Source: RGIG3009 sp045595445 (GTDB lineage Bacteria; Bacillota; Clostridia; Oscillospirales; Acutalibacteraceae). Taken from it: a stretch of DNA of 64,000 nt. Location: contig JAZOAK010000069.1 of the NCBI GenBank assembly GCA_045595445.1, forward strand, positions 87,363 to 151,362, in the 5' to 3' direction. Below the pieces are notes generated by a model, which was given only the letters and a program-made list of their open reading frames with translations, ran no database searches and was not told where the DNA came from. Below, piece after piece: positions 1-7,876 of this stretch. Position 1 is the first letter of the stretch. The number at the start of each line of letters is the position of its first letter. The position numbers and the translations under genes are program-made.

Positions 1-2
1 GG

Positions 3-974
3 TCATCACAGCTGCACGAGGCAGCTAACACCGTCTATCTCGGTGGCGGCACGCCGACGTTGCTCGGGGCAAAGCGCTTAGCACGGTTGATTACCGCCGC
101 GCGGGATATGTTTTGCGTGCCGAACGACGCCGAAATCACCCTGGAAGCAAACCCCGGTGATAATCTGAACGAGATTTTAACAGCATTCGCCGCCGTCGGC
201 GGCAACCGCTTATCGCTCGGCGTGCAGGCGGTCAACGACCGACAACTGCAAACACTCGGCAGACGGCATACTGTCGCTGACGTAGATGCCGCCATTGTCG
301 CGGCTCATCGCGCAGGCATTACCAACATATCGTGCGACCTGATGCTCGGCACGTCGGAGCAGACCGCCGCCGACATTCGTGCAGCCGCCCGCCGTTTTGC
401 CGAGTGGGATGCCCGCCACGTATCAGCGTATCTGTTAAAGTTGGAAAACGGTACACCGTATGCCGAATCTCCTCCTGCCCTGCCGGATGAGGACACGGCG
501 GCGACCTTATATTTGGAAGCCGTTACCGCGCTGAAAGAGCAGGGGTACGTCCAGTATGAAATCTCCAATTCTGCCAAACCCGGCTGTGAAAGCCGCCACA
601 ATCTCAAATACTGGAACTCGGAAGACTACCTTGGCATCGGTCCCGCCGCCCACTCGTTTTTGGACGGCAAGCGACTGTATTATCCCCGCTCGCTGTCGGC
701 ATTTTTAGACAATTGCAGTCCGTTGCCGGAAGCACCGAACGATACCGAGATCCCCGAAAACTCACCCGAAGAATTTGCCATGCTGCGCCTGCGGCTGACA
801 GAAGGGCTGACCGAAGCAGCATTTTCCGCCCGTTTCGGCATACCTATCCCTAACACGTGGCGTGATAAAGCCGCCGCACTCCCGCCGCACCTTGTCACGG
901 CAGATGCCAAGGGGATTCGCTTGTCCCCCGAGGGGTTTTTGGTGTCCGATGCGATCATCGCTCGTGTTCTGTAA
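3..974 (+). CDS. hemW: Radical SAM coproporphyrinogen III oxidase-like protein HemW (5' truncated)
   Basis: The reading frame is open from base 3, so the gene enters from the left edge and its start and the radical-SAM CxxxCxxC cluster motif lie outside the window. The visible part begins just before VYLGGGTPTLL, the HemW/HemN-family GGGTP motif that follows the cluster loop, and continues with ITLEANPGD, RLSLGVQ, GRRH and YEISN..SRHNLKYW, all typical of HemW. HemW is a heme chaperone related to oxygen-independent coproporphyrinogen oxidase. The C-terminal domain is complete and ends at a TAA just before a strong terminator, so this is the last gene of its transcript. An internal ATG at 60 is not the true start. 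Confidence 0.9.
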   Translation, partial: SSQLHEAANTVYLGGGTPTLLGAKRLARLITAARDMFCVPNDAEITLEANPGDNLNEILTAFAAVGGNRLSLGVQAVNDRQLQTLGRRHTVADVDAAIVAAHRAGITNISCDLMLGTSEQTAADIRAAARRFAEWDARHVSAYLLKLENGTPYAESPPALPDEDTAATLYLEAVTALKEQGYVQYEISNSAKPGCESRHNLKYWNSEDYLGIGPAAHSFLDGKRLYYPRSLSAFLDNCSPLPEAPNDTEIPENSPEEFAMLRLRLTEGLTEAAFSARFGIPIPNTWRDKAAALPPHLVTADAKGIRLSPEGFLVSDAIIARVL

Positions 975-976
975 AA

Positions 977-1013
977 AAACAACGACCGAGTCTTTCGACT
1001 CGGTCGTTGTTTT
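977..1013. terminator. Bidirectional rho-independent terminator after hemW / after the PIG-L gene
   Basis: A near-perfect hairpin with arms AACAACGACCGAGTC and GACTCGGTCGTTGTT around a short TTT loop is flanked by A residues on the left and T residues on the right, so it can stop transcripts from both directions. It sits between the convergent ends of hemW (974) and the PIG-L deacetylase (1019). Confidence 0.85.
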
Positions 1014-1018
1014 TATTC

Positions 1019-1735
1019 TTATCGTCCTTCCGGCAACATACGGTAGGTGTTCACGCGCTGGGACAGCATACAACGGGAGAAGCACTCCGCATATTCTGTT
1101 CCGCACTGTTTACCGCGGAACTGGTTCTTGGCATGGCTTGCTGCAAACGCATCGTTGCCGGTATGAGCACTCAACCAACCATATTGGCTTTCGTGACACT
1201 GTAACGCCTTGGTTTTGAGTTCGATCGTATTGCTGATATCGACGTATTCTGTGGGACGGAAATCGCTGATGCCCTCCGACTCCATATAGAAAATGGCAGG
1301 AACCGTTTCAAGCACAGGATGCTTGGTCTTATAGTTCGGGATGGTAGCGATAAAGCTGGCGTTAAATGCCAACAAGGATGTTTCGGTATGATCGCGCATA
1401 TAATCCTCATGATATTGGGTAAAGATCATATCGGGTTTTGTGTACCGAATCACATCTACCAGTTTGTCAATGGTGGCACGGTCGTTTGAATCGACATACA
1501 GATCGTAAACACCCAAATTAAAGTACTCTTTTGCACCGATCGCTTTAGCCGCCGCCTCCGCTTCCTTAACGCGGATCGCCGCGATTTCATCGGGCTCTAA
1601 TGTCATCGAGCCGCCGCTGCCGTTCGTAACACCGCAAACGAACACTTCGTCACCGCGTGCAACGCAACGTGCCAGCGTACCGAAGCAACCGAATTCCGCA
1701 TCGTCGGGATGACAACCAATCGCTAATACTCGCAT
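1019..1735 (-). CDS. PIG-L / LmbE-family N-acetylglucosamine deacetylase-like protein
   Basis: 238 aa. The N-terminus has the family's zinc-binding signature GCHPDDAEFGCFGT (residues 8-21), followed later by HEDYMRDH, which supplies the further metal/catalytic histidines. These enzymes are zinc-dependent deacetylases acting on GlcNAc-type substrates (for example bacillithiol or mycothiol precursors, or sugar conjugates); the substrate here is not evident. The start ATG at 1735 follows a GCGAGGGA ribosome site. The gene is divergent from rubrerythrin and its promoter overlaps the same palindrome (1792-1809), which suggests co-regulation with an oxidative-stress gene; that link is inference. 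Confidence 0.82.
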   Translation of the reverse strand: MRVLAIGCHPDDAEFGCFGTLARCVARGDEVFVCGVTNGSGGSMTLEPDEIAAIRVKEAEAAAKAIGAKEYFNLGVYDLYVDSNDRATIDKLVDVIRYTKPDMIFTQYHEDYMRDHTETSLLAFNASFIATIPNYKTKHPVLETVPAIFYMESEGISDFRPTEYVDISNTIELKTKALQCHESQYGWLSAHTGNDAFAASHAKNQFRGKQCGTEYAECFSRCMLSQRVNTYRMLPEGR

Positions 1736-1777
1736 ATTTTATTCCCTCGCTTTTTCATAATTGCAAGTTCATCATAC

Positions 1778-1829
1778 TCTCATTATACGATAAAGTCAAT
1801 ATTGACTTTGCCGATTTTTATTGTAAAAT
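1778..1829. promoter_or_regulatory. Divergent promoters with -35 boxes inside one 18-bp palindrome
   Basis: The perfect palindrome AAAGTCAATATTGACTTT spans 1792-1809. Rightward, TTGACT (1802-1807) is the -35 box and TAAAAT (1824-1829) the -10 box of rubrerythrin, with a 16-nt spacer. Leftward, the mirror TTGACT with a 17-nt spacer to TATGAT serves the PIG-L gene. A dimeric regulator bound to the palindrome would cover both -35 boxes. The sequence is not an obvious PerR or Fur box, so the regulator is unknown. Confidence 0.65.
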
Positions 1830-1868
1830 GAAAGTATACTTAACTATCTGAAAAAGGAGTGTTAGATT

Positions 1869-2405
1869 ATGTCCAAATACGCCGGAACACAAACCGAGAA
1901 AAACCTGGAAGCCGCTTTTGCGGGTGAGTCGCAAGCACGCAATAAGTATACCTATTTTGCTTCTGTCGCGAAGAAAGAGGGCTACGAGCAGATCGCCGCA
2001 TTGTTCTTAAAAACCGCAGACAATGAAAAAGAGCACGCCAAAATGTGGTTCAAGGAACTGCAAGGACTCGGCAATACCGCCGAAAATCTGGGTGCTGCCG
2101 CAGACGGTGAAAATTACGAGTGGACCGATATGTACGATGGCTTTGCCAAAACCGCCGACGAAGAAGGTTTCCCGGAGCTTGCTCGCAAATTCCGCCTGGT
2201 CGCGGCAATTGAGAAGCACCACGAGGAACGCTATCGCGCCCTGCTGAAAAACGTCGAAACCGCCGCTGTATTCGAGAAGAGCGCGGTTCGCGTATGGGAG
2301 TGCCGCAACTGCGGTCACATCGTCGTGGGTACCAAGGCTCCCGAGCTGTGCCCCACCTGTGCGCATCCGAAGAGCTACTTCGAACTCCACGCCGAGAACT
2401 ATTAA
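1869..2405 (+). CDS. rbr: Rubrerythrin
   Basis: 178 aa, the usual rubrerythrin length. Residues 1-135 form the ferritin-like diiron domain with the motifs NLEAAFAGESQARNKY (first iron-ligand Glu), DNEKEHAKMWFKEL (E..H) and IEKHHEERY. Residues about 143-170 form a C-terminal rubredoxin-like domain with paired cysteines CRNCG and CPTC. Rubrerythrin reduces hydrogen peroxide in anaerobes using electrons from rubredoxin or NADH oxidoreductases in the cytoplasm. The ribosome site AAAGGAGTG precedes the ATG, and a hairpin terminator follows the stop codon. It is transcribed alone from the palindromic promoter shared with the PIG-L gene. Confidence 0.97.
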   Translation: MSKYAGTQTEKNLEAAFAGESQARNKYTYFASVAKKEGYEQIAALFLKTADNEKEHAKMWFKELQGLGNTAENLGAAADGENYEWTDMYDGFAKTADEEGFPELARKFRLVAAIEKHHEERYRALLKNVETAAVFEKSAVRVWECRNCGHIVVGTKAPELCPTCAHPKSYFELHAENY

Positions 2406-2420
2406 GTATTGTATCCACGC

Positions 2421-2449
2421 AGGCGAACCGCATGGTTCGCCTGTTTTTT
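2421..2449 (+). terminator. Terminator of rubrerythrin
   Basis: Arms AGGCGAACC and GGTTCGCCT around a GCAT loop are followed by a run of seven T. Confidence 0.88.
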
Positions 2450-2465
2450 TGTGTAAAATGCCCCT

Positions 2466-2704
2466 TTGCTTCTCTTCGCTTTTTCATGGTATACTGATTG
2501 TATAACAGATTCACCCTTGTTCGTTTGATTGCCGAACTGCGCCGTCATCGTTTGGAATCCGAAAAAACGGACGAAAAGATCTTAAAAGAAGCCGAAACCT
2601 GTATCCAACAGGAGTTTGCCCATGCATTGGATTTGCCAGTAGAGAAGATCGCACCGTTTGTTATGAAAAAACCGGGACCGGATAATTTTTGTGAAAAGGC
2701 TTGA
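2466..2704 (+). CDS. Possible small protein (about 60-69 aa), doubtful
   Basis: The frame is open from TTG at 2498 to a stop at 2704. The predicted product is charged and mostly helical (RRHRLESEKTDEKILKEAE...), with no family recognised. A plausible promoter, TTGCTT (2466-2471) with an 18-nt spacer to TATACT (2490-2495), lies just upstream, but its start point would fall after TTG 2498, so initiation at TTG 2525 is more likely. No ribosome site is visible. The stop codon abuts the TTGACA of the riboswitch promoter. The feature start is placed at the promoter; the coding part is 2498 or 2525 to 2704. It could equally be an untranslated short RNA or a gene remnant. Confidence 0.28.
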
Positions 2705-2729
2705 CAGCCTATATAAAGCGTGTTAAAAT
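2701..2729 (+). promoter_or_regulatory. Sigma-A promoter of the dapA operon
   Basis: TTGACA (2701-2706), a 17-nt spacer and TAAAAT (2724-2729) lie directly upstream of the lysine riboswitch; transcription should start near 2736. Confidence 0.85.
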
Positions 2730-2737
2730 CGACTCAA

Positions 2738-2978
2738 CCGATAGAGGCGCATCGCATCATCAGTATTTACCGTTAAAAAGCCCGCCAAGGGTGCGGTAGA
2801 AAAAGGGGTGCGTTGCCGAAGGCGAAGCATGGCACCCTTCGTTCTGGCAGTTGGCACTAAGAGGTCACCTGTTGTCGCAGCAATGCGGAGAGCTATCCGG
2901 CAAAGAGAAAACCTGCGTGTATGTGCGCGCGGTAGGTAGATTTTGCAGGATAGTTGCTTTTCGGCAACTGTCTTTTTT
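2738..2978 (+). ncRNA. Lysine riboswitch (L box) with terminator
   Basis: The leader carries the L-box core elements in order: GATAGAGGCGC with ATCATCAGTA (5' side), AAAAAGGGG..GCGTTGCCGAAG in the middle, GTTGGCAC, and GAGAGCTATCC at the 3' side. GATAG near 2740 and CTATC near 2895 can pair as helix P1. An intrinsic terminator follows (AGTTGC 2952-2957, GCAACT 2964-2969, then TCTTTTTTG), with a competing CCTGC/GCAGG pairing upstream. In this family, bound lysine stabilises the aptamer and favours termination, so the operon is shut off when lysine is plentiful. The downstream DAP/lysine genes fit exactly. Confidence 0.9.
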
Positions 2979-3000
2979 GTTTGTAAAGGAGTCGTTTAGT

Positions 3001-3888
3001 ATGAAAAACACGGTATTCACCGGCGCTGCCACCGCCATCGTCACCCCGTTTAAGGGAAACGAAATTGATTATGAACAATTCGGCCGCCTGATTGACTGGC
3101 AGATCGAGCAAGGCATCAACGCCATCGTCGTTGCCGGCACCACGGGCGAGGGCTCAACCTTGACCGACGAAGAACACAAGGCGGTCATTAAATATTGCGT
3201 CGAGAAGGTCGCCGGTCGCGTGCCGGTCATCGCAGGCACCGGTTCTAACGATACCGCCTACGCCATCGCCCTCACGAAATACGCGTGTGAGGTCGGTGCG
3301 GATGCCATGCTGCTTATCACACCATACTATAACAAGGCTACCCAAAAGGGTATGATTGAATCGTTCCGTCTGGTTGCAGACGCCTCGACCAAGCCCTGCA
3401 TTTTGTATAACGTTCCCAGCCGTACCGGTTGCAACCTGCTTCCCGAATCGGTAGCAGAACTCAGCAAGCATCCCAACATCGTCGCCGTCAAAGAAGCCTG
3501 CGGTAACATTTCGCAAATCGCCAAGGTCGCGGCACTGTGCGGTGATAACATCGACATTTATTCCGGTAACGACGACCAGATCGTTCCGATCCTGTCGCTG
3601 GGCGGCAAGGGTGTTATTTCGGTACTGTCGAACATCGCTCCCGCCGATACCGTCACCATGTGCGAAAAATATTTTGCAGGCGACGTCAAGGGTGCCGCCG
3701 CCATGCAGCTCGACTATCTGGAACTGATCGACGCCCTGTTCTGCGAGGTCAATCCCATTCCTGTCAAAGCCGCCGTATCGGCAATGGGCTTCGGTGAAAA
3801 CAGCCTGCGCTTACCGTTGACACCGATGGAACCCGCTCACGAAGCAACCCTGCTCGCGCTGATGCGTCAGCACGGCATCATCCAATAA
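3001..3888 (+). CDS. dapA: 4-hydroxy-tetrahydrodipicolinate synthase
   Basis: 295 aa, the usual DapA length. It condenses pyruvate with aspartate semialdehyde, the first committed step to DAP and lysine, in the cytoplasm. Seen motifs: GTTGEG (residues 46-51), PYYNK around Tyr110, LYNVPSRTG with Tyr136 and Arg141, and the Schiff-base Lys164 in VAVKEACG. The start is ATG 3001 with an AAAGGAG ribosome site; an upstream in-frame extension runs through the riboswitch and is not coding. It is the first gene of a three-gene operon with ddh (12 bp downstream) and lysA under the lysine riboswitch. Confidence 0.97.
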   Translation: MKNTVFTGAATAIVTPFKGNEIDYEQFGRLIDWQIEQGINAIVVAGTTGEGSTLTDEEHKAVIKYCVEKVAGRVPVIAGTGSNDTAYAIALTKYACEVGADAMLLITPYYNKATQKGMIESFRLVADASTKPCILYNVPSRTGCNLLPESVAELSKHPNIVAVKEACGNISQIAKVAALCGDNIDIYSGNDDQIVPILSLGGKGVISVLSNIAPADTVTMCEKYFAGDVKGAAAMQLDYLELIDALFCEVNPIPVKAAVSAMGFGENSLRLPLTPMEPAHEATLLALMRQHGIIQ

Positions 3889-3900
3889 GGAGAGTTACCG

Positions 3901-4878
3901 ATGAATATTGCAATCTACGGGTACGGCAATCTTGGCCGCGGTGTCGAGTGCGCCATTCAGCAAAACCCTGATATGACGCTGGTTGGTGTGTTCACTCGCC
4001 GCGATCCCGCCACCGTCACCACCTTGTTTGACACACCGGTATACGCGGCAGCGGATATTCTGCAATATACGAATCAGGTCGACGTTCTCATCATTTGCGG
4101 CGGCAGCGCCACCGATCTGCCGAAAATGACCCCCGCACTTGCCGAGCATTTTAACGTGATCGACAGTTACGATACTCACGCCACCATTCCCGCGCATTTC
4201 GCGAACACCGATAAAGCGGCAACCGCCGGCGGTCACGTGGCGCTCATCTCCTGCGGTTGGGATCCCGGACTATTCTCACTTAACCGTGTGTATGCCTCGG
4301 CGGTATTGCCCGAAGGGAAAGACTATACCTTCTGGGGCAGGGGCGTCAGCCAAGGACATTCTGATGCCATTCGCCGTATTCCGGGTGTGGCGGATGCGCG
4401 ACAATACACCGTGCCGATCGAGGAAAGCCTTGAAGCGGTACGCAGCGGCAGCATGCCGACGCTTACCACCCGCCAAAAGCATCTGCGCGAGTGCTATGTG
4501 GTCGTCGAAGACGGTGCCGACAAAGCCACTATCGAACGTGAGATTAAAACCATGCCGAACTATTTTGCGGACTACGACACCACCGTCACCTTTATTACAC
4601 AAGAAGAGCTGGATCGTGACCACGCCGGTATCCCGCACGGCGGATTTGTTATCCGCACCGGCACGACCGGTGTCGACAAAGGCCACACCCACACGATCGA
4701 ATACAGCTTAAAATTGGATTCCAACCCTGAGTTTACCGCCAGCGTACTGGTTGCGTATGCGCGCGCCGTTTGCCGTCTGGCCAAACGCGGCATGGTGGGT
4801 TGTAAAACGGTGTTCGACATTGCCCCCGCCGATCTTTCCCCGCTCTCTTCTGAGGAATTGCGGGCTACCTTACTGTAA
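3901..4878 (+). CDS. ddh: meso-Diaminopimelate D-dehydrogenase
   Basis: 325 aa. The enzyme makes meso-DAP from tetrahydrodipicolinate, ammonia and NADPH in one step, bypassing the succinylase/acetylase branches. The N-terminus has the Rossmann motif GYGNLGRG (residues 7-14). The central part shows IDSYDTHATIP, SCGWDPGLFSLNR and FWGRGVSQGHSDAIRRI, all hallmarks of Ddh substrate-binding segments. It starts 12 bp after dapA with ribosome site AAGGAGAG and is followed by lysA, so one riboswitch controls the short dehydrogenase route. Its presence suggests the organism need not carry dapD/E/F-type genes, although those could exist elsewhere. Confidence 0.95.
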   Translation: MNIAIYGYGNLGRGVECAIQQNPDMTLVGVFTRRDPATVTTLFDTPVYAAADILQYTNQVDVLIICGGSATDLPKMTPALAEHFNVIDSYDTHATIPAHFANTDKAATAGGHVALISCGWDPGLFSLNRVYASAVLPEGKDYTFWGRGVSQGHSDAIRRIPGVADARQYTVPIEESLEAVRSGSMPTLTTRQKHLRECYVVVEDGADKATIEREIKTMPNYFADYDTTVTFITQEELDRDHAGIPHGGFVIRTGTTGVDKGHTHTIEYSLKLDSNPEFTASVLVAYARAVCRLAKRGMVGCKTVFDIAPADLSPLSSEELRATLL

Positions 4879-4892
4879 AAGGACGAACAAAA

Positions 4893-6209
4893 ATGACCCG
4901 AGATCTGTTATGTGAAAACGTATCGGTAAGCGAAAACGGCGCGCATCTGCAATTCGCCGGTATCGACACCGTTTCCCTCGCCGAGCAGTACGGCACCCCG
5001 CTGTATCTGATGGACGAAGATCGCATCCGCAACTGCTGCCGTACATATAAAGCGGCGGTTTATGCGGCATTCGGTGAGAACGGACAAGTGTTGTACGCTT
5101 CCAAAGCCTCGTCTTTCAAACGCATCTATGAGATCATGAGCGAAGAAGGTATGGGCGTGGACGTCGTTTCGCTCGGCGAGATGTATACCGCTCTTAAAGC
5201 AGGGTTCCCCCTGTCGCAAGCCTATTTTCATTCCAATAATAAGACCGATGCGGACATTGCTTTCGCAATCGAACACGGCATCGGCTATTTCGTTGTCGAT
5301 AACGAAGAAGAACTCGTCGCCATCGAGCGCGAAGCCGCTGCACGCGGAATCCGCCAATCGGTACTGTTGCGTATCACCCCCGGCATCGACCCGCACACCT
5401 TTGAGGCAGTATCCACCGGCAAGGTGGATTCTAAATTCGGCTTTGCCATCGAAACGGGTGCCGCCGAGGATATCCTCGTCAAGGCTCTTGCTAAGCCGCA
5501 TATTCACGTAGCCGGTCTGCATTGTCATGTCGGCTCGCAGGTGTTTGATGCCGAAGTGTTTTTGCTCACTGCCGACGTCATGTTGCAGTTCATTGCGGAT
5601 ATGCAAGCACGCCACGGTTTCGTTACCGAACTGTTTGACATCGGCGGTGGCTTCGGCGTGCGGTATCTGCCGAGTGATCCCGCTTTGGATCTACACAGCT
5701 GTATTGCCGAGATCGGTGCTTTTATGAAAACCAAAGCAGCTTCACTCGGTATCGCGTTGCCGAAAATCTCGTTTGAACCCGGGCGCAGCATCGTGGCGGA
5801 CGCGGGTATGACGCTATACACCGTCGGCAACGTCAAATCCATTCCCGATTTCATAAACTATGTATCGGTGGACGGTGGCATGACCGATAACATTCGGTAT
5901 GCACTGTATACCGCCCCGTATACGCTGTTCCAAGCAAACGCCATGAACCACCCGCACGATATGACCTGTACGGTGGTAGGCCGTTGCTGCGAAAGCGGCG
6001 ATATCATTCAACCCGACGTTATGTTGCCGTCGACCATTCAGCGCGGCGACCTCGTTGCGGTACTCACCACGGGTGCATACCACTATTCCATGGCATCCAA
6101 CTATAATCGCCTACCCCGCCCGCCGATCGTCATGTTGTCAGGCGGCAACTCGTACGTAGCGGTACGGCGTGAAACCATTGACGATCTTATCGCGTTGGAC
6201 GTTGAATAA
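4893..6209 (+). CDS. lysA: Diaminopimelate decarboxylase
   Basis: 438 aa. A fold-III PLP enzyme converting meso-DAP to L-lysine. The PLP lysine is Lys71 in LYASKASSFK; GLHCHVGSQ and GGGFGVRY bind the cofactor phosphate, and CCESGD near residue 365 supplies the active-site cysteine from the partner subunit. The ribosome site is weak (AAAGGACG) and the gene follows ddh by 14 bp. A terminator after the stop closes the operon. Confidence 0.96.
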   Translation: MTRDLLCENVSVSENGAHLQFAGIDTVSLAEQYGTPLYLMDEDRIRNCCRTYKAAVYAAFGENGQVLYASKASSFKRIYEIMSEEGMGVDVVSLGEMYTALKAGFPLSQAYFHSNNKTDADIAFAIEHGIGYFVVDNEEELVAIEREAAARGIRQSVLLRITPGIDPHTFEAVSTGKVDSKFGFAIETGAAEDILVKALAKPHIHVAGLHCHVGSQVFDAEVFLLTADVMLQFIADMQARHGFVTELFDIGGGFGVRYLPSDPALDLHSCIAEIGAFMKTKAASLGIALPKISFEPGRSIVADAGMTLYTVGNVKSIPDFINYVSVDGGMTDNIRYALYTAPYTLFQANAMNHPHDMTCTVVGRCCESGDIIQPDVMLPSTIQRGDLVAVLTTGAYHYSMASNYNRLPRPPIVMLSGGNSYVAVRRETIDDLIALDVE

Positions 6210-6222
6210 CCCTCAAACGCAA

Positions 6223-6260
6223 TCCTTCCTCGGCGTGTTCCGAGGGAGGACTTTTCTTTT
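6223..6260 (+). terminator. Terminator of the dapA-ddh-lysA operon
   Basis: TCCTTCCTCGG and CCGAGGGAGGA form a hairpin followed by CTTTTCTTTT. Confidence 0.85.
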
Positions 6261-6279
6261 AATGAATTTCCGTCACCGA

Positions 6280-6308
6280 TTGCAAATAAGCTTCTGTTAT
6301 GGTATGCT
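6280..6308 (+). promoter_or_regulatory. Promoter of the DUF1538/PII pair
   Basis: TTGCAA (6280-6285), a 17-nt spacer and TATGCT (6303-6308) lie 38 bases before the DUF1538 start. Confidence 0.65.
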
Positions 6309-6346
6309 AACAGTGAAAACGGCAGAGAAAACATTGAGGTGCTTTG

Positions 6347-7876
6347 ATGAGACATATTTTCGCTTCGATCCAAGAGTCGCTGACATCGGTGTTACCGATA
6401 GCGTTAATCGTGTTGATTCTTTCGGTCACTTGCGTTACGCTTGACGCAGGTGTCCTTGTTTTGTTTTTGTTCGGAACGATTCTGCTCATTCTCGGCATCA
6501 GCTTTTTTACCGTTGGCTCCACCATTTCCATGGAACCGTTAGGCGATGGTATCGGTAAAACGTTAACCAAGAAAAATCTCGCGCTCATTCCCCTTTTGAT
6601 CTGCCTCGGTCTCGGTTTCCTCATCACGGTTTCCGAACCGGATTTACAGGTACTTGCGGAACAAGTACCCACCATCCCGAACGCTCTTTTGGTAAACTGC
6701 GTCGGCATCGGCGTGGGTCTGTTCCTTTGTATCACGTTAATTCGAAGCAAAAAGGAAATCCCGCTTCGGCGCCTGCTGGTTGTGTTCTACGGAATCGTTA
6801 TTGTTCTTGCGTTTTTTGCTCCGAAAGAATTTATTCCCACCGCCTTTGACTCGGGCGGCGTGACGACCGGCCCGATAACCGTACCGTTTATCATGGCTCT
6901 CGGCGCGGGTCTTGCCGCCACCAAAAAAGGGAAAAACACAGGTGAGAAAAGCTTTGGTTTGGTTGCCCTTTGCAGCATAGGCCCCATCCTTTCCGTCCTG
7001 CTTCTCAGCATCTTTTACAAACCCGAGGCAACGACCTCAACCTATGAACTCGTCGCCGTCAAAACAACGACCGAGGCATTCCGTCAATTCGCACTTGCTC
7101 TACCACATTACGCAAAGGAAATTGCCGTCGCGTTTGCCCCTATCGTTTTAATTTTCGTTATCTTTCAGATAATTACCCGAAGATATCATATCCATAACGT
7201 GATCAAAATGTCCTTCGGTTTTATCTATACCTACATCGGTCTTGTTCTCTTTTTAACCGGTGCAAACGTCGGTTTTATGCCTGCGGGCAGACTGATCGGT
7301 GCCGAAATTGCGAAAAGTTCTTTCAGCGCTCTGCTGATTCCCATCGGTATGCTTATGGGATATTTCGTTGTTGCGGCAGAGCCCGCCGTCCACTCTCTTA
7401 AACGACAAGTCAACGAGATCACAAACGGCGCCATTTCGCAAAAATCCGTTGCGCTTTCGCTTTCCATCGGCGTTTCGGTTTCGGTCGGTATCGCCATGTT
7501 GCGCGTGTTAACAGGAATCCCGATCTTACCGTTCTTAATTGCGGGCTACGTCATATCGCTGGTTATCAGTTACTTTGTTCCCAGCATCTACACCGGCATC
7601 GCCTTTGACTCGGGCGGTGTGGCAAGCGGTCCCATGACCTCAACGTTTATGCTCCCCTTTGCCATGGGCGCGTGTGAAGCCGTAGGTGGAAACGTCATGA
7701 CCGATGCGTTCGGCATCGTAGCACTGATCGCCATGGCTCCGCTTATTACCATTCAAGTTCTCGGTCTGGTCGAGAGAAGACAACACGCCAGCAAGGTTAA
7801 AAAATTCCACAACGAAATCAGCACCGTTCAGGACAATATCGTGTTTTTCTATAAGGAGGACACCGTAAATGAGTAA
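6347..7876 (+). CDS. DUF1538 family integral membrane protein (two tandem repeats)
   Basis: 509 aa from ATG 6347 (ribosome site GAGGTG). It is very hydrophobic, with roughly twelve membrane segments arranged as two homologous halves. The same motif occurs in each half: FDSGGVTTGPIT near residue 167 and FDSGGVASGPMT near residue 423, each next to GXNVG or EPXXXXL-like stretches. These features match DUF1538. The repeat structure with small-residue signature loops resembles secondary transporters, but no substrate is known. It overlaps the downstream PII-like gene by 8 bp, indicating translational coupling and a probable regulatory partnership. Confidence 0.85.
   Translation: MRHIFASIQESLTSVLPIALIVLILSVTCVTLDAGVLVLFLFGTILLILGISFFTVGSTISMEPLGDGIGKTLTKKNLALIPLLICLGLGFLITVSEPDLQVLAEQVPTIPNALLVNCVGIGVGLFLCITLIRSKKEIPLRRLLVVFYGIVIVLAFFAPKEFIPTAFDSGGVTTGPITVPFIMALGAGLAATKKGKNTGEKSFGLVALCSIGPILSVLLLSIFYKPEATTSTYELVAVKTTTEAFRQFALALPHYAKEIAVAFAPIVLIFVIFQIITRRYHIHNVIKMSFGFIYTYIGLVLFLTGANVGFMPAGRLIGAEIAKSSFSALLIPIGMLMGYFVVAAEPAVHSLKRQVNEITNGAISQKSVALSLSIGVSVSVGIAMLRVLTGIPILPFLIAGYVISLVISYFVPSIYTGIAFDSGGVASGPMTSTFMLPFAMGACEAVGGNVMTDAFGIVALIAMAPLITIQVLGLVERRQHASKVKKFHNEISTVQDNIVFFYKEDTVNE

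Noticed and set aside
2851..3000. N-terminal extension of DapA by 50 residues
   Set aside because: The extension reads through the lysine riboswitch and its terminator; the ATG at 3001 has the ribosome site and matches the normal DapA start.
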